From NCBI RefSeq assembly GCF_034541975.1, contig NZ_JAVYJM010000001.1: DNA of 64,000 bases; one strand, 5' to 3'. The stretch comes from Dermacoccus abyssi (lineage in GTDB: Bacteria > Actinomycetota > Actinomycetes > Actinomycetales > Dermatophilaceae). Under the pieces are notes generated by a model. It searched no databases and was not told where the DNA came from. It saw nothing but the letters and a program-made list of their open reading frames with translations. Positions 36,985 through 46,340 of the stretch are shown in pieces. Made by a program: the position numbers and the translations under genes. Each line of letters begins with the position of its first letter. The stretch's first letter is position 1.

Positions 36985-37749
36985 TTATGCCGTGTTCTCA
37001 CGAAGAGCCGTGAGCAGCGCGGGTAGGGCTTCACCCGCTGGGACGCGCCATGTGGCGGTGGCGATGTCGCTGAGGTCGGTCTCCTCAGGGTTGATCTCGA
37101 CAACAGGAGCACCGCGGTGGTGCGCCATGATCGGCAGGCCGGCTGCGGGGTAGACGATCCCGGAGGTGCCGATGACGAGGACGAGGTCGGCGGAGAGCGT
37201 CGCGGCCTCGGCTCGTTCCAGAGCATCCTGCGGGAGTGCTTCGCCGAACCAGACGATGCCGGGCCGCACGAGGCCGCCGCAGTGGACGCAGACGGGCGGG
37301 TCGAGGCGCTCGACTGGTTCGGTGAGCGGTTCGCCGACGGCGTCGGCGTCCTGCCCGCAGCGGGAGCAGCGCAGCGCGAAGATGCTGCCGTGCAGGTGGG
37401 CGAGGACATCGCTGCCGGCGCGTTCGTGCAGGTCGTCGACGTTCTGGGTGACGACCCACAGGTGCGCATCGGGCAGGTCGCTCCACTGCGCGAGGGCTCG
37501 GTGACCGGCGTTCGGCTCGGCCTGCGTCATGAGGGTCATGCGCCAGCGGTACCAGGCCCAGACACGGGCGGGGTCGGCCTCCCACGCCTGCGGGGTGGCG
37601 AGTTCCGAAGGGTCCTGCTGCGCCCACAGCCCGGTCTGTGCATCGCGAAAGGTGGCGAGACCGCTCTCGGCGCTCATTCCGGCGCCGGTCAGAACGGTGA
37701 TGTCATGCGCCACTTCGGCGAGTTCGACGATGTCCGGGGGAACACGCAT
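36985..37749 (-). CDS. Sirtuin-type NAD-dependent protein deacylase
   Basis: 254 residues. GAGMSAESGLATFRD binds NAD, VTQNVDDLHERAG follows, and the catalytic histidine lies in HLHGSIF. A Cys4 zinc site is complete (CSRCGQD and CVHCGG). VIGTSGIVYPAAGLP and VEINPEETDLS finish the fold. CobB/Sir2-like; may remove acetyl or succinyl groups. The ATG at 37749 has TACCGT seven bases ahead, so a leaderless start is likely; GTG 37758 is the alternative. Confidence 0.9.
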   Translation of the reverse strand: MRVPPDIVELAEVAHDITVLTGAGMSAESGLATFRDAQTGLWAQQDPSELATPQAWEADPARVWAWYRWRMTLMTQAEPNAGHRALAQWSDLPDAHLWVVTQNVDDLHERAGSDVLAHLHGSIFALRCSRCGQDADAVGEPLTEPVERLDPPVCVHCGGLVRPGIVWFGEALPQDALERAEAATLSADLVLVIGTSGIVYPAAGLPIMAHHRGAPVVEINPEETDLSDIATATWRVPAGEALPALLTALRENTA

Positions 37750-37800
37750 GGAGCCCACGGTATCGGGGCCGCGCCCCGATACCGAACGCCCGGCGTTCCA

Positions 37801-37847
37801 CGAGGGTGGGGGTGTGGACCGTCGTCAGCACACACCCCCACCCCTCG
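37801..37847 (-). terminator. Terminator after the multicopper oxidase
   Basis: CGAGGGTGGGGGTGTG pairs with CACACCCCCACCCCTCG (one extra base) around a 14-base loop, directly after the multicopper oxidase stop. Confidence 0.65.
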
Positions 37848-37848
37848 C

Positions 37849-39906
37849 TCAGTGGTGACCGCCTGCGTGGCCCGTGTGGAAGGCGAGAATCGACTTCGGC
37901 AGCACGACGAACGGACGCATCATCGTGTGGTCCTCATGGTCGAGGATGTGGCAGTGGTACATGAAGCTTCCTGTTGCACCGGCGAACTGGCCGAGGATGC
38001 TCACCCACTCCCCGCTCTTGATCACCCAGGTGTCCTTCTGACCGGCGTCGATGGCATCGATGGCACGGCCCGGCGCGGGTGTCGGCAGGGGCGCCGGGGT
38101 GGCAGCCAGCTCCTTGTCGAAGCCCTTCACCGCACCGTTCTCGACCTCCCACTGGCGGCGCGAGATCATCTGGAAGTCGGTCATGTGGATGTGCAGCGGG
38201 TGATCGGGGCCGCCGAGGTGCAGGATGTTCCACACCGCCCAGTCCTGCTCTGCGAAACGGATCGTCGTGGTGTCGTCGAAGAGCTTGGCGACCGGGCGCA
38301 GCGTGACGACTTCGCCGTCGCTGCCGGTCACCCGCACGATGTCCGGGGTGTCGATCGGTAGGTAGCCGTCGATCTGCTCCATTTCCCACATCTGCGGGTG
38401 CACCGCGCCGCGGATGCGCGATGGGATGATCGTCACCCAGGCGTGCGCGTGATGATCGACGGTGCGCCCCTGGCCGACCTCGAGGACCCCGTCTGGGCGG
38501 TGCACCCAGCGCGAGTACCCCTTGTCGAGTACGGGTGGCAGGACGAACGGGTCGCGCACGCGTCGCCGGTCTACGACGAACTGCATGACGCTCGCCTCGG
38601 CCTGGCCCTGGCCCGCGTCGATCACGGTGCCGCTCTCGTTCCTCAGTTCGACCGTGCGACCGCGCAGGGCCGAGAAGTCGACGAGGACGTCAGCTCGCTC
38701 ACCCGGTCCCATCTCGAGCACGCCACCCTCGGGGCGGGCGGGGGCACCGAGGAAGCCACCCTCGGTGCCGATGACGACGAGCGCGTCCTCGATCCGGTTC
38801 CGTGCGAAGGCCGGATCGGTGCTCAGCACGGGCTCAGCGTCCGGGCGCTCGTCGGTGGTGTCGTGCAGCGCCAGCCGCATGACACGCGAGTTCGAGGCAT
38901 TGAGCAGCCGCAGGCGGTACCAGCGCGCGTCGACGTTCGTCGTCGGCCAGATCTTTCCGTTGACGAGCGTGTAAGGGCCGATGAACGGGATCTCCCCCGG
39001 GTTGCCCTGCTCTTCGAAGCCCGCTTGCTTGTACAGCACGCGACCGGTGAAGCAACCTCGCTCGTCCGTCTCGAGGTTGCGGTCGGTGATCGCGAGCACG
39101 AGCTCCGCTTCTCCGCTCGGGAGACGGAGTCGTTCTTCCCGTTCGTCACGGATGAGGTAGAAACCGGCGAGCCCGGCGTGCACGTTGTACCGCGTCACGG
39201 CCATCGCGTGGTCGTGGTACCAGAGCGTCCTCGCCGATTGCTTGTTCGGGTAGGCGCACCGGGTGACGTTGCCCGGAAGCGCCACGTTGTGGGCCCAGCC
39301 GTCGTTGTGCCCGTCCGTGAGGGCTCCGTGCAGGTGGACGACGGTGGCCGCCGTCAGCTCCTTCGTGCCCTCGATCCGAGGGAAGGCGCCCGCTGCCGGG
39401 TCGGTGCCGACCCGTCCGCCCGAGATCAGTGCCCCCGGAATGTTCGGGTTGCCCCCGCTCGAGGGCACCCGCACGACGTCGAACGGTAGATGCAGGGGGC
39501 CGTCCTCGTCACTCAGGCAGTTCTCCCAGTCGATGCGCGCCTCCCTGCCGCTGCGGACCTCGATGGTCGGACCGGGCATCGAGCCTTCGTACGTCCACGC
39601 CACCGTGCGAGGCAGATCGGCATGCAAGCGCACGAAGGCCTTCTCGGCGCGGATACGAATGGGCTGTTCGCCGAACCGTCGCCACGCCCGGATGACGGGC
39701 GGCTGCGGCAACCGGTCCTTGAACTTGGCGAGCCCGAGCGGGGGCTTGCTCTTCTCTCGTGCGTACCCTTCCGGGACGCTCAGCCGTTCGTCGACGCGCG
39801 GTGCCTCACTCGGTTCGACCTCCACCGGTGGCTGACTGCCCGTATGGGCCAGGTCGGCGTACTCGGGTGAGTCGATCGGTGGTGTCTGGTTCTCGATGGT
39901 GCTCAT
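37849..39906 (-). CDS. Multicopper oxidase (CotA/bilirubin-oxidase-like)
   Basis: 685 residues with three cupredoxin domains. All four copper motifs are intact: VVHLHGALT, LWYHDHAMAVTRYN, HPLHIHMTDF, and the type 1/3 motif FMYHCHILDHEDHTMM. Oxidises phenols, bilirubin-like pigments or metal ions with O2 reduced to water. The ATG at 39906 follows a strong GGGGAGGG site. No signal peptide or Tat motif is visible, so the enzyme may be cytoplasmic, unlike most relatives. The C-terminus is His-rich (HTGHAGGHH). Confidence 0.93.
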   Translation of the reverse strand: MSTIENQTPPIDSPEYADLAHTGSQPPVEVEPSEAPRVDERLSVPEGYAREKSKPPLGLAKFKDRLPQPPVIRAWRRFGEQPIRIRAEKAFVRLHADLPRTVAWTYEGSMPGPTIEVRSGREARIDWENCLSDEDGPLHLPFDVVRVPSSGGNPNIPGALISGGRVGTDPAAGAFPRIEGTKELTAATVVHLHGALTDGHNDGWAHNVALPGNVTRCAYPNKQSARTLWYHDHAMAVTRYNVHAGLAGFYLIRDEREERLRLPSGEAELVLAITDRNLETDERGCFTGRVLYKQAGFEEQGNPGEIPFIGPYTLVNGKIWPTTNVDARWYRLRLLNASNSRVMRLALHDTTDERPDAEPVLSTDPAFARNRIEDALVVIGTEGGFLGAPARPEGGVLEMGPGERADVLVDFSALRGRTVELRNESGTVIDAGQGQAEASVMQFVVDRRRVRDPFVLPPVLDKGYSRWVHRPDGVLEVGQGRTVDHHAHAWVTIIPSRIRGAVHPQMWEMEQIDGYLPIDTPDIVRVTGSDGEVVTLRPVAKLFDDTTTIRFAEQDWAVWNILHLGGPDHPLHIHMTDFQMISRRQWEVENGAVKGFDKELAATPAPLPTPAPGRAIDAIDAGQKDTWVIKSGEWVSILGQFAGATGSFMYHCHILDHEDHTMMRPFVVLPKSILAFHTGHAGGHH

Positions 39907-40039
39907 GGTGTTCCCTCCCCTGGGGGCCGCCCTTCTGCGACCCGGCATCGGTATGACGCTCAGCATGGGGAGCCCGGTTCCTGTGTGTCTCCTCCGGGAG
40001 AACGCGGGCTGCAGGCCTGCGCATCACACGTGAACGTCC

Positions 40040-40086
40040 GGAGGTGGTTCGAGCCGCTAGGGCTCTTCGCCGCTCGAAACACCTCC
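40040..40086. repeat. Inverted repeat between the multicopper oxidase and DUF1772 genes
   Basis: GGAGGTGGTTCGAGC and GCTCGAAACACCTCC form a 15-bp stem with one mismatch and a 17-base loop. The gap from 39907 to 40223 holds no gene. The repeat is 138 bases past the DUF1772 stop and 134 bases before the multicopper oxidase start, so it could be a terminator for the first or a regulatory structure for the second. Confidence 0.45.
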
Positions 40087-40223
40087 GACGCAACACGCCG
40101 CCGCTCGAGCGGGGCCCGTCGTCGCCCCGCCGACCTCGTACGGGAGGCCGGTCGGTGCCGACACCGCAATCGAGCGGTTGTCCCGCCAGCGTCCTCGTCG
40201 ATCACGTGACAGGTCGAGGCCGC

Positions 40224-40664
40224 TTACAGGTCCGTCACGACTCCCACGACCATCAGCACGAAGCCCACCAGCTGCAGCGACGCTCGTACCAGCTGAAAGA
40301 CGTCCCATCTCCGGCGCATCGCGATGAACCCCTCAGGCGCGGCCTTCCCCTCGATGCGGCCGGTGCGGGCATTGATGGGCACGTTGCCGACGATCGTGAC
40401 GACGAGCGCCACCGCCAGACTCACGGCAGCGGCGATCAACCAGCCGGTGGGGCGCGCCACGGCCACGCTGACGCCGAGCACGACGGCAGCCGTCATTCCC
40501 ACCGGCATGACGCGGCCGAAGGTCTTCAGCAGGCACTGTTCGAAGGTCAGCTGATCGTCCGGTGACAGCTTGCGAATGACCGGGTGCACGAAGGCGGCGG
40601 AGCCGAACTCCGCGGATCCGACAAAGCCGACGACGAGAATCGCGGCGATCTCGAGCAGGTGCAT
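40224..40664 (-). CDS. DUF1772 membrane protein
   Basis: 146 residues from the ATG at 40664, which has GGAGGGAGC upstream. Four hydrophobic helices. VGSAEFGSAAFVHPVIRKL near the N-terminus and the late motif VGNVPINARTGRIEG mark the DUF1772 (anthrone-oxygenase-like) family. Function in bacteria is unknown; some relatives act on polyketide aromatics. Single gene between the multicopper oxidase and the fatty-acid operon. Confidence 0.75.
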   Translation of the reverse strand: MHLLEIAAILVVGFVGSAEFGSAAFVHPVIRKLSPDDQLTFEQCLLKTFGRVMPVGMTAAVVLGVSVAVARPTGWLIAAAVSLAVALVVTIVGNVPINARTGRIEGKAAPEGFIAMRRRWDVFQLVRASLQLVGFVLMVVGVVTDL

Positions 40665-40771
40665 GGCGGGCTCCCTCCGAGCGCGACGGCGCAGAACAAC
40701 TGAAGCGGGTCCTTCTACTATCGCCTCCCTGAGTTCGCCTCTCCGGCTGCCACCCCGCATTCCCACCGAAA

Positions 40772-40806
40772 GCTGGGGCCGACTCCGATGAGGAGTCGGC
40801 CCCAGC
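40772..40806 (-). terminator. Terminator of the beta-oxidation operon
   Basis: A perfect 15-bp stem (GCTGGGGCCGACTCC) with a five-base loop, 20 bases beyond the acyl-CoA dehydrogenase stop. Confidence 0.75.
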
Positions 40807-40826
40807 GTCGAGCGGGAATCACGCCC

Positions 40827-41987
40827 TCACAGCGAGCGGGCGATGAGTTCCTTCATGATCTCGTTCGTTCCGCCGTAGATCTTCTGCACCCGCGCTGCCG
40901 CGTACAGACGCGCGATCGGGTATTCGAGCATGTAACCGTATCCGCCGAACAGTTGGAGGCAGCGGTCGATGACCTCGACCTGCTTGTCGGTCGAGTGCGC
41001 CTTCGCCATCGACGCGCTGGCGGCGTCGAGCGTGCCGGCGACGTGCTGCTCGATGCACCAATCCACGAGCGCGCGGGAAGCACGCGTCTCCATCAGGCAC
41101 TCGGCGAGCACGAAGCGGGTGTTCTGGAACTTGAGAACCTCACGACCGAACGCCTTGCGCTCCTTGACGTACGCAATCGTCTCCCGCAGCGCGAGCTCGC
41201 TGGACGCGACGGCGGCGACGGCGATGGTGAGACGCTCCTGGGGCAACTGCTCCATCAGTTGGATGAAGCCCTGGTTGAGGCCCGCCTCACCGCCGAGGAT
41301 GTTCTCCTTGGGCACCCGCATGTCGCTGAAGAAGAGTTCACGCGTGTCCTGGCCGGGCATGCCGATCTTGCTCAGCACGCGCCCACGCGAGAACCCTTCG
41401 ACCTTGTCGACCTCGACGCCGAGCAGCGACAAGCCCAAAGCGCCCTCGTCCCCCGTGCGGCACACGACGAGGACGAGATCGGCGTGCGAGCCGTTCGTGA
41501 TGAACGTCTTCGCACCGTTGACGACGTAGTCGTCACCGTCGAGCTTCGCCGACGTCTTCAGAGCCTGCAGGTCGGAACCGGCGCCCGGCTCCGTCATCGC
41601 GATGGCCGCAACCATCTCTCCGCTCGCCATGCGCGGCAACCACGACTTCTTCTGCTCCTGCGTGCCGTACTTGAGGATGTAGTGGGCCACGATCGTCGAA
41701 TGAACGCTGTTGCCGAACGCGTCGTCGCCGGCCCCTGCCTGCTCCTCGAGGATGATCGCTTCGTGCGCGAAGGTACCGCCACCGCCGCCGTACTCCTCCG
41801 GGATGGAGATGCACAGCAGCCCGGCGTCTCCGGCCTTGTTCCAGAACTCGCGGTCGACCTCGTGGTTTTCGGCCCATTGCGCCTGATTCGGCTTCGACTC
41901 GCGCTCGAAGAAGGTGCGAGCGAGCTTGCGCAGGTCGTCGAGCTCCTCGTTCAGCCACGGGGAGCGATAGGGCGTCATCGTGAACAT
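40827..41987 (-). CDS. Acyl-CoA dehydrogenase
   Basis: FAD enzyme, 386 residues, making trans-2-enoyl-CoA, the first step of beta-oxidation. AIAMTEPGAGSDLQALKTSA and GAKTFITNGSHADL bind FAD and substrate; ERKAFGREVLKFQNTRF and LQLFGGYGYMLEYPIARLY follow; the C-terminal YGGTNEIMKELIARSL holds the region of the catalytic glutamate. The ATG at 41987 (MFTMTPYRSPWL) is chosen because the longer open frame has no ribosome site. Last gene of the operon; 22 bases after the CoA transferase. Confidence 0.92.
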   Translation of the reverse strand: MFTMTPYRSPWLNEELDDLRKLARTFFERESKPNQAQWAENHEVDREFWNKAGDAGLLCISIPEEYGGGGGTFAHEAIILEEQAGAGDDAFGNSVHSTIVAHYILKYGTQEQKKSWLPRMASGEMVAAIAMTEPGAGSDLQALKTSAKLDGDDYVVNGAKTFITNGSHADLVLVVCRTGDEGALGLSLLGVEVDKVEGFSRGRVLSKIGMPGQDTRELFFSDMRVPKENILGGEAGLNQGFIQLMEQLPQERLTIAVAAVASSELALRETIAYVKERKAFGREVLKFQNTRFVLAECLMETRASRALVDWCIEQHVAGTLDAASASMAKAHSTDKQVEVIDRCLQLFGGYGYMLEYPIARLYAAARVQKIYGGTNEIMKELIARSL

Positions 41988-42009
41988 GTCAGATGCCTCT
42001 CGAAGGTTG

Positions 42010-42852
42010 TCAGGGGGTGACGACTGCGGCGAGCGGGATGTCGCGCTCGCGCGCCCATTCCTGCCACTCGTTCGCCGTCTTGGTGCTGAGCACGTCGGCG
42101 AGGCCGGTGCCGTCGTCACTCACCGTCTGCAGGGCTTCTAGGAGGCGCTTCCAGAAGTGGCCCTCCAGCGCCGCGACGGCGACGTAGCCGTCCGAGGCCG
42201 GGTAGAGGCGGTACTGGGGCAACGCGCCACCGAGAACACCGCCGGGCACGGTGAGCGCGTGGCGCACCGGGGCAGCGAAGTCGGCCGCGACGTCGCTCAG
42301 CGCGACCTCCTCGTACGACCCCTCACCCGTGCGGGCACGGGCCACGAGCGCCGCGGCCGCCGCGGCGGCGGCACGCTCGCCGCCGCCGAGGTCGGCCATG
42401 AGCACGCGCGGCATCGACGGCGCATCGAGTGTGCCGTAGCCCGCCTGGTACGTCAGATCGTGGCCCGCGAGCTCCGCCTCCTCACCCGGGTGGCCGACGA
42501 TGGCCACCTGGATGAGCTTCGGTAGACGTGCGTGGATCTCGTCCCAGCCGAGTCCGAGCTTTGCCAGCGCGCTCGGACGCGCCGACGTGAGGAGCACGTC
42601 GGCGCCCTCGAGCATCGACTCCAGCTCGGCACGACCGTCCTCGTTCTTGAGGTCGATCGTGACGATCCGCTGGCCGCCCGTGAGCTCGGCGTAGTAATCG
42701 GGCGCGCCGAGGGCGAGGAAGTCGCCGTTCGGCGGCTCCACCTTCGTCACGCTCGCGCCGAGCACGCTCAGGCGATGGGCAGCCGCCGGGCCGGGCAGGT
42801 TGGGGGCCAGACTGACGACGACGACGCCGTCGAGCGGTTTGTTCCCAGTCAT
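42010..42852 (-). CDS. Short CaiB/BaiF-family CoA transferase or racemase
   Basis: 280 residues, against about 360-400 in most of the family. PLDGVVVVSLAPNLPGPAAAHRL opens the fold, GASVTKVEPPNGD is the CoA-binding region, and the aspartate of AGHDLTYQAGYGTLDA matches the catalytic Asp of alpha-methylacyl-CoA racemase. The C-terminal part after the YRLYPASDGYVAVAALE strand is brief. Overlaps the fadJ stop by four bases. Probably a racemase for branched acyl-CoAs or a CoA transferase in the same pathway. The short C-terminus may be natural or a truncation. Confidence 0.8.
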   Translation of the reverse strand: MTGNKPLDGVVVVSLAPNLPGPAAAHRLSVLGASVTKVEPPNGDFLALGAPDYYAELTGGQRIVTIDLKNEDGRAELESMLEGADVLLTSARPSALAKLGLGWDEIHARLPKLIQVAIVGHPGEEAELAGHDLTYQAGYGTLDAPSMPRVLMADLGGGERAAAAAAAALVARARTGEGSYEEVALSDVAADFAAPVRHALTVPGGVLGGALPQYRLYPASDGYVAVAALEGHFWKRLLEALQTVSDDGTGLADVLSTKTANEWQEWARERDIPLAAVVTP

Positions 42853-45047
42853 TCGACGAGACCCTTGCCCGCGTTCGCGCGCTCGGTGAGCCACTGCGAC
42901 GGGCGGAAGCGCTCGCCGTAGGCGTCGGCCAGCTCGTTGGCGCGGGCGACGAAGCCCTTCATGCCACCCTCGTACGTCTCGATGAACCGCGCCACGCCGC
43001 CCGTGTTGGCGGGGAAGCCGATGCCGAAGATCGAGCCGATGTTCGCTGCGGCCGTCGAAGTGATGACGCCCTCCTCGAAGCAGCGGGCCGCGTCGATGGC
43101 CATCGCGAAGCGGTAACGATCCTGCAGGTCGGAGTACGGCGTGGTGACGTCGCTCTTCGTGTATGTCTCACGCAGCTGGGGCCAGAGCTTGCCGCGCTTG
43201 CCGTCGGCGTAGTCGTAGAAGCCCTTGCCGGCCGCGCGGCCGGGGCGGTCGTGCTCGTCGAGCATCGTCGCGAGGACATCGAGACCGGCCGGCTCGGGCA
43301 CCTCGGCGCCCTCGGCCGCGGCAGCCTTCTTCGTCTCCTCGGCGATGTGGCGCGGCAGCGACAGCGTCACCTCGTCGAGCAGCGCCAGCGGTCCGGTCGG
43401 GAAGCCCGCCGACGTGCCGGCTCGATCGATCGACATGGGGTCGATGCCCTCCTCGAGCATCGCCGGGCCCTCGAGCACGTATGTGCCGAAGACACGGCTC
43501 GTGAAGAAGCCACGGCTGTCGTTGACGACGATCGGCAGCTTGCCGATCTGCTGCACGAGGTCGATGGCGCGCGCCAGCGTCTCATCGCTCGTCTCCTCGC
43601 CGACGATGATCTCGACGAGCTTCATCTTGTCGACGGGCGAGAAGAAGTGCAGGCCGATGAAGTCCTTCGGGCGCGTGACGCCCTTGGCCAGACCGGTGAT
43701 CGGGAGCGTCGATGTGTTCGAGCACAGGAGCGTCTTCTCGCCCACCTGCTGCTCCGCCTCGGCGAACACCTTGGCCTTGAGCTCGGGGTCCTCGAAGACG
43801 GCCTCGACGATGACGTCGCAGCCCTTCAGGTCGGCCGCGTCGGTGGTCGGCGTGATGCGAGCCAGCACCTCGTCGGCAGCTTCCTGCGTCATCTGCGAGC
43901 GGGAGACCTTGTTGTCGAGGATCTTCTTCGAGTAGTCCTTGCCCTTCTCGGCGTTCTCGGCGCTGACGTCCTTGAGGACGACGTCGACGCCTCGTGAGGC
44001 GCAGGCGTAGGCGATGCCGGCGCCCATCATTCCGGCGCCGAGCACGCCGACCTTCTTCGCCTTCGACCTCTCGACGCCCTTCGGGCGCAGCGAACCCGCG
44101 CCCAGCGCCTGCATGTCGAAGAAGAACGCCTGGATCATGTCCTTGGAGTTCTTGCCCGCCACGAGCGTGGCGAAGTAGCGCGATTCGATGCGAGAGGCGG
44201 TGTCGAGGTCGACGCCCGCCCCCTCGACCGCAGCCGACATGATGGCGCGCGGCGCCGGGTAGTCGGCGCCCTTGAGCTGCTTGCGCAGGTTGGCGGGGAA
44301 CGACGGCAGAACGGCGGCCAATTTCGGCGACGACGGCGCGCCACCGGGCAGACGGAACTTCTCGCGGTCCCAGGGCTGCTTGGCGGCCTCGGGGTCGTCT
44401 GCGTTCTCGAGCACCCAGGCGCGCGCGGCGGGCAGGAGCTCGTCCTTCGTCGCGACGACAGCGTGGATGAGGCCCTTCTCCAAGGCGCGCTTCGGGTCAC
44501 GCTGCTGCCCCTGCAGCAGCCAGTCCATGAGCGCGCTCTGGAGGCCGAACATGCGGACCGTACGCGTCACGCCGCCGCCACCGGGCAGAAGGCCGAGGGT
44601 CACCTCGGGCAGGCCGAGCTTGACCGAACGGTCGTCGACGGCGACGCGATAGTGGGTGGCGAGCGTGATCTCGAGACCACCGCCGAGCGCAGCACCGTTG
44701 ATGGCGGACGCGACCGGCACGCCGCAGGTCTCGAGGCGACGTAGCTGGCTCTTGACCTTCTCGACCATGTCGAAGGCCTCATGAGCCTGGTCGGCCCGGA
44801 TCTTCTGGATGCCGACGAGGTCGCCGCCGGCGAAGAACGTCTTCTTCTTCGATGCGACGACGACGCCCTTGACGGCACGCGCCTCGATGTCCTTCTCGAG
44901 TTGGTCGACGACGTCACCCATCGCGTCGATGTAGCGCTGGTTCATCGTGTTCGCGCTGGCCTCGGGGTCATCGAGCCAGATGGTGACGACTCCGTCGGCG
45001 TCCTTCTCGGAGTAGACGGCCGCGTTGCTCGTGGTCTGTGCATTCAT
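42849..45047 (-). CDS. fadJ: Fused enoyl-CoA hydratase / 3-hydroxyacyl-CoA dehydrogenase
   Basis: 732 residues doing steps 2 and 3 of beta-oxidation. N-terminal crotonase domain (about 1-200) with the oxyanion motif SAINGAALGGGLEITLATHYR and a PEVTLGLLPGGGG loop carrying the catalytic glutamate. NAD-binding domain from about 335 (GVLGAGMMGAGIAYACASRG), then the catalytic LHFFSPVDKMKLVEII histidine and the two C-terminal 3HCDH domains (NDSRGFFTSRVFGTYVLEG). FadB and FadJ are not separable here. 13 bases after fadA; GAGGG site before the ATG. Confidence 0.93.
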   Translation of the reverse strand: MNAQTTSNAAVYSEKDADGVVTIWLDDPEASANTMNQRYIDAMGDVVDQLEKDIEARAVKGVVVASKKKTFFAGGDLVGIQKIRADQAHEAFDMVEKVKSQLRRLETCGVPVASAINGAALGGGLEITLATHYRVAVDDRSVKLGLPEVTLGLLPGGGGVTRTVRMFGLQSALMDWLLQGQQRDPKRALEKGLIHAVVATKDELLPAARAWVLENADDPEAAKQPWDREKFRLPGGAPSSPKLAAVLPSFPANLRKQLKGADYPAPRAIMSAAVEGAGVDLDTASRIESRYFATLVAGKNSKDMIQAFFFDMQALGAGSLRPKGVERSKAKKVGVLGAGMMGAGIAYACASRGVDVVLKDVSAENAEKGKDYSKKILDNKVSRSQMTQEAADEVLARITPTTDAADLKGCDVIVEAVFEDPELKAKVFAEAEQQVGEKTLLCSNTSTLPITGLAKGVTRPKDFIGLHFFSPVDKMKLVEIIVGEETSDETLARAIDLVQQIGKLPIVVNDSRGFFTSRVFGTYVLEGPAMLEEGIDPMSIDRAGTSAGFPTGPLALLDEVTLSLPRHIAEETKKAAAAEGAEVPEPAGLDVLATMLDEHDRPGRAAGKGFYDYADGKRGKLWPQLRETYTKSDVTTPYSDLQDRYRFAMAIDAARCFEEGVITSTAAANIGSIFGIGFPANTGGVARFIETYEGGMKGFVARANELADAYGERFRPSQWLTERANAGKGLVE

Positions 45048-45060
45048 GGTGTGTGATCCC

Positions 45061-46281
45061 TCAGATCTTCTCGATGACCGTGGCGATACCCATACCGCCG
45101 CCGACGCACAGCGTCACGACGCCGTACTGCTTGTTCTGACGGTGCAATTCGTCGACCAACGTTCCGACGAGCACGGCACCGGTGGCGCCGAGCGGATGGC
45201 CCATCGCGATGGCGCCCCCGTTGACGTTGACCTTGTCGTGGGGGATGTCGAGTTCCGCCATGACGTTCATCGGCACCACGGCGAACGCCTCGTTGATCTC
45301 CCACAGGTCGATCTGCTCAGGTGTGAGGCCGGCGATGTCGACCGCCTTGCGGACGGCGGGCGTCGGGCCGGTGAGCATGATCGTCGGGTCGGCTCCACTG
45401 ACGGCGGTGGCGAGGACGCGGGCGCGGGGCGTGAGGCCGAGCTCCTTGCCGGTGGCTTCGCCACCGATGAGCACGAGGGCGGCCCCGTCGACGATGCCGG
45501 AGGAGTTGCCCGCGTGGTGGACGTGGTCGATGGCTTCGACCTCGTGATACTGCTCGAGCGCGACGGAGTCGAAGCCTCCGAGGTCACCGATCATGGCGAA
45601 CGACGGCTTGAGCTTCGCGAGACTCTCCGCCGAGGTGTCTCCCCGGACCGTCTCGTCCTTGTCGAGGATGGTCATGCCGTTCGCGTCCTTGACGGGAACG
45701 AGCGCACCGTCGAAACGACCCTCGGCTTGAGCGGCCGCGGCGCGACGCTGGGATTCGACGGCGTAGGCGTCGACGTCGTCGCGGCTCCAGCCGTTTCGGG
45801 TGGCGATGAGGTCCGCGCCGACACCCTGAGGAACGAAGTTCGTGGCGAAGGCGGTGGCCGGGTCCATGGGCCAGGCGCCGCCGTCCGCGCCCATGGGCAC
45901 GCGCGACATCGACTCGACGCCGCCGGCGACGATGAGGTGCTCGAAGCCGGAGCGGATCCGTGCGGCGGCCTGGTTGACGGCCTCGAGGCCAGAGGCGCAG
46001 AAGCGGTTGAGCTGAACGCCGGCGACCGTGTTCGGCAGGCCCGCAGCGAGCGCGGCCGTCTTGGCGATGTCCATGCCCTGCTCACCGATGGGCGTCACGA
46101 CGCCGAGGACGATGTCGTCGATGCGGTTCGGATCGAGGTCGGGGTTGCGCTCCTTGAGCGCGTCGATCAGGCCGGTGACGAGGTCGATCGGCTTGACCTC
46201 GTGCAGGGAGCCGGAGCTCTTGCCCCGGCCGCGCGGGGTGCGAACGGCATCGAAGACGAACGCTTCGGGCTGGGCTGTCAT
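45061..46281 (-). CDS. fadA: Acetyl-CoA acyltransferase (thiolase)
   Basis: 406 residues; cleaves 3-ketoacyl-CoA to acetyl-CoA, the last step of beta-oxidation. Active-site cysteine in QLNRFCASGLEAVNQA, histidine in NVNGGAIAMGHPLGATGA, and the second cysteine in VTLCVGGGMGIATV. EINEAFAVVPMNVM is also present. First gene of a four-gene operon with fadJ, the CoA transferase and the acyl-CoA dehydrogenase. A large palindrome lies 60 bases upstream. Confidence 0.94.
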   Translation of the reverse strand: MTAQPEAFVFDAVRTPRGRGKSSGSLHEVKPIDLVTGLIDALKERNPDLDPNRIDDIVLGVVTPIGEQGMDIAKTAALAAGLPNTVAGVQLNRFCASGLEAVNQAAARIRSGFEHLIVAGGVESMSRVPMGADGGAWPMDPATAFATNFVPQGVGADLIATRNGWSRDDVDAYAVESQRRAAAAQAEGRFDGALVPVKDANGMTILDKDETVRGDTSAESLAKLKPSFAMIGDLGGFDSVALEQYHEVEAIDHVHHAGNSSGIVDGAALVLIGGEATGKELGLTPRARVLATAVSGADPTIMLTGPTPAVRKAVDIAGLTPEQIDLWEINEAFAVVPMNVMAELDIPHDKVNVNGGAIAMGHPLGATGAVLVGTLVDELHRQNKQYGVVTLCVGGGMGIATVIEKI

Positions 46282-46340
46282 GGAACTCTCCTCAGTGGGG
46301 ATGACATCAGGCGGAGGTGGTGGAACCTCATCACGTGAAC

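Noticed and set aside
36927..37469. Long N-terminal extension of glutamate dehydrogenase
   Set aside because: It is an out-of-frame copy of the sirtuin gene; the family N-terminus and a strong ribosome site are at 36926.
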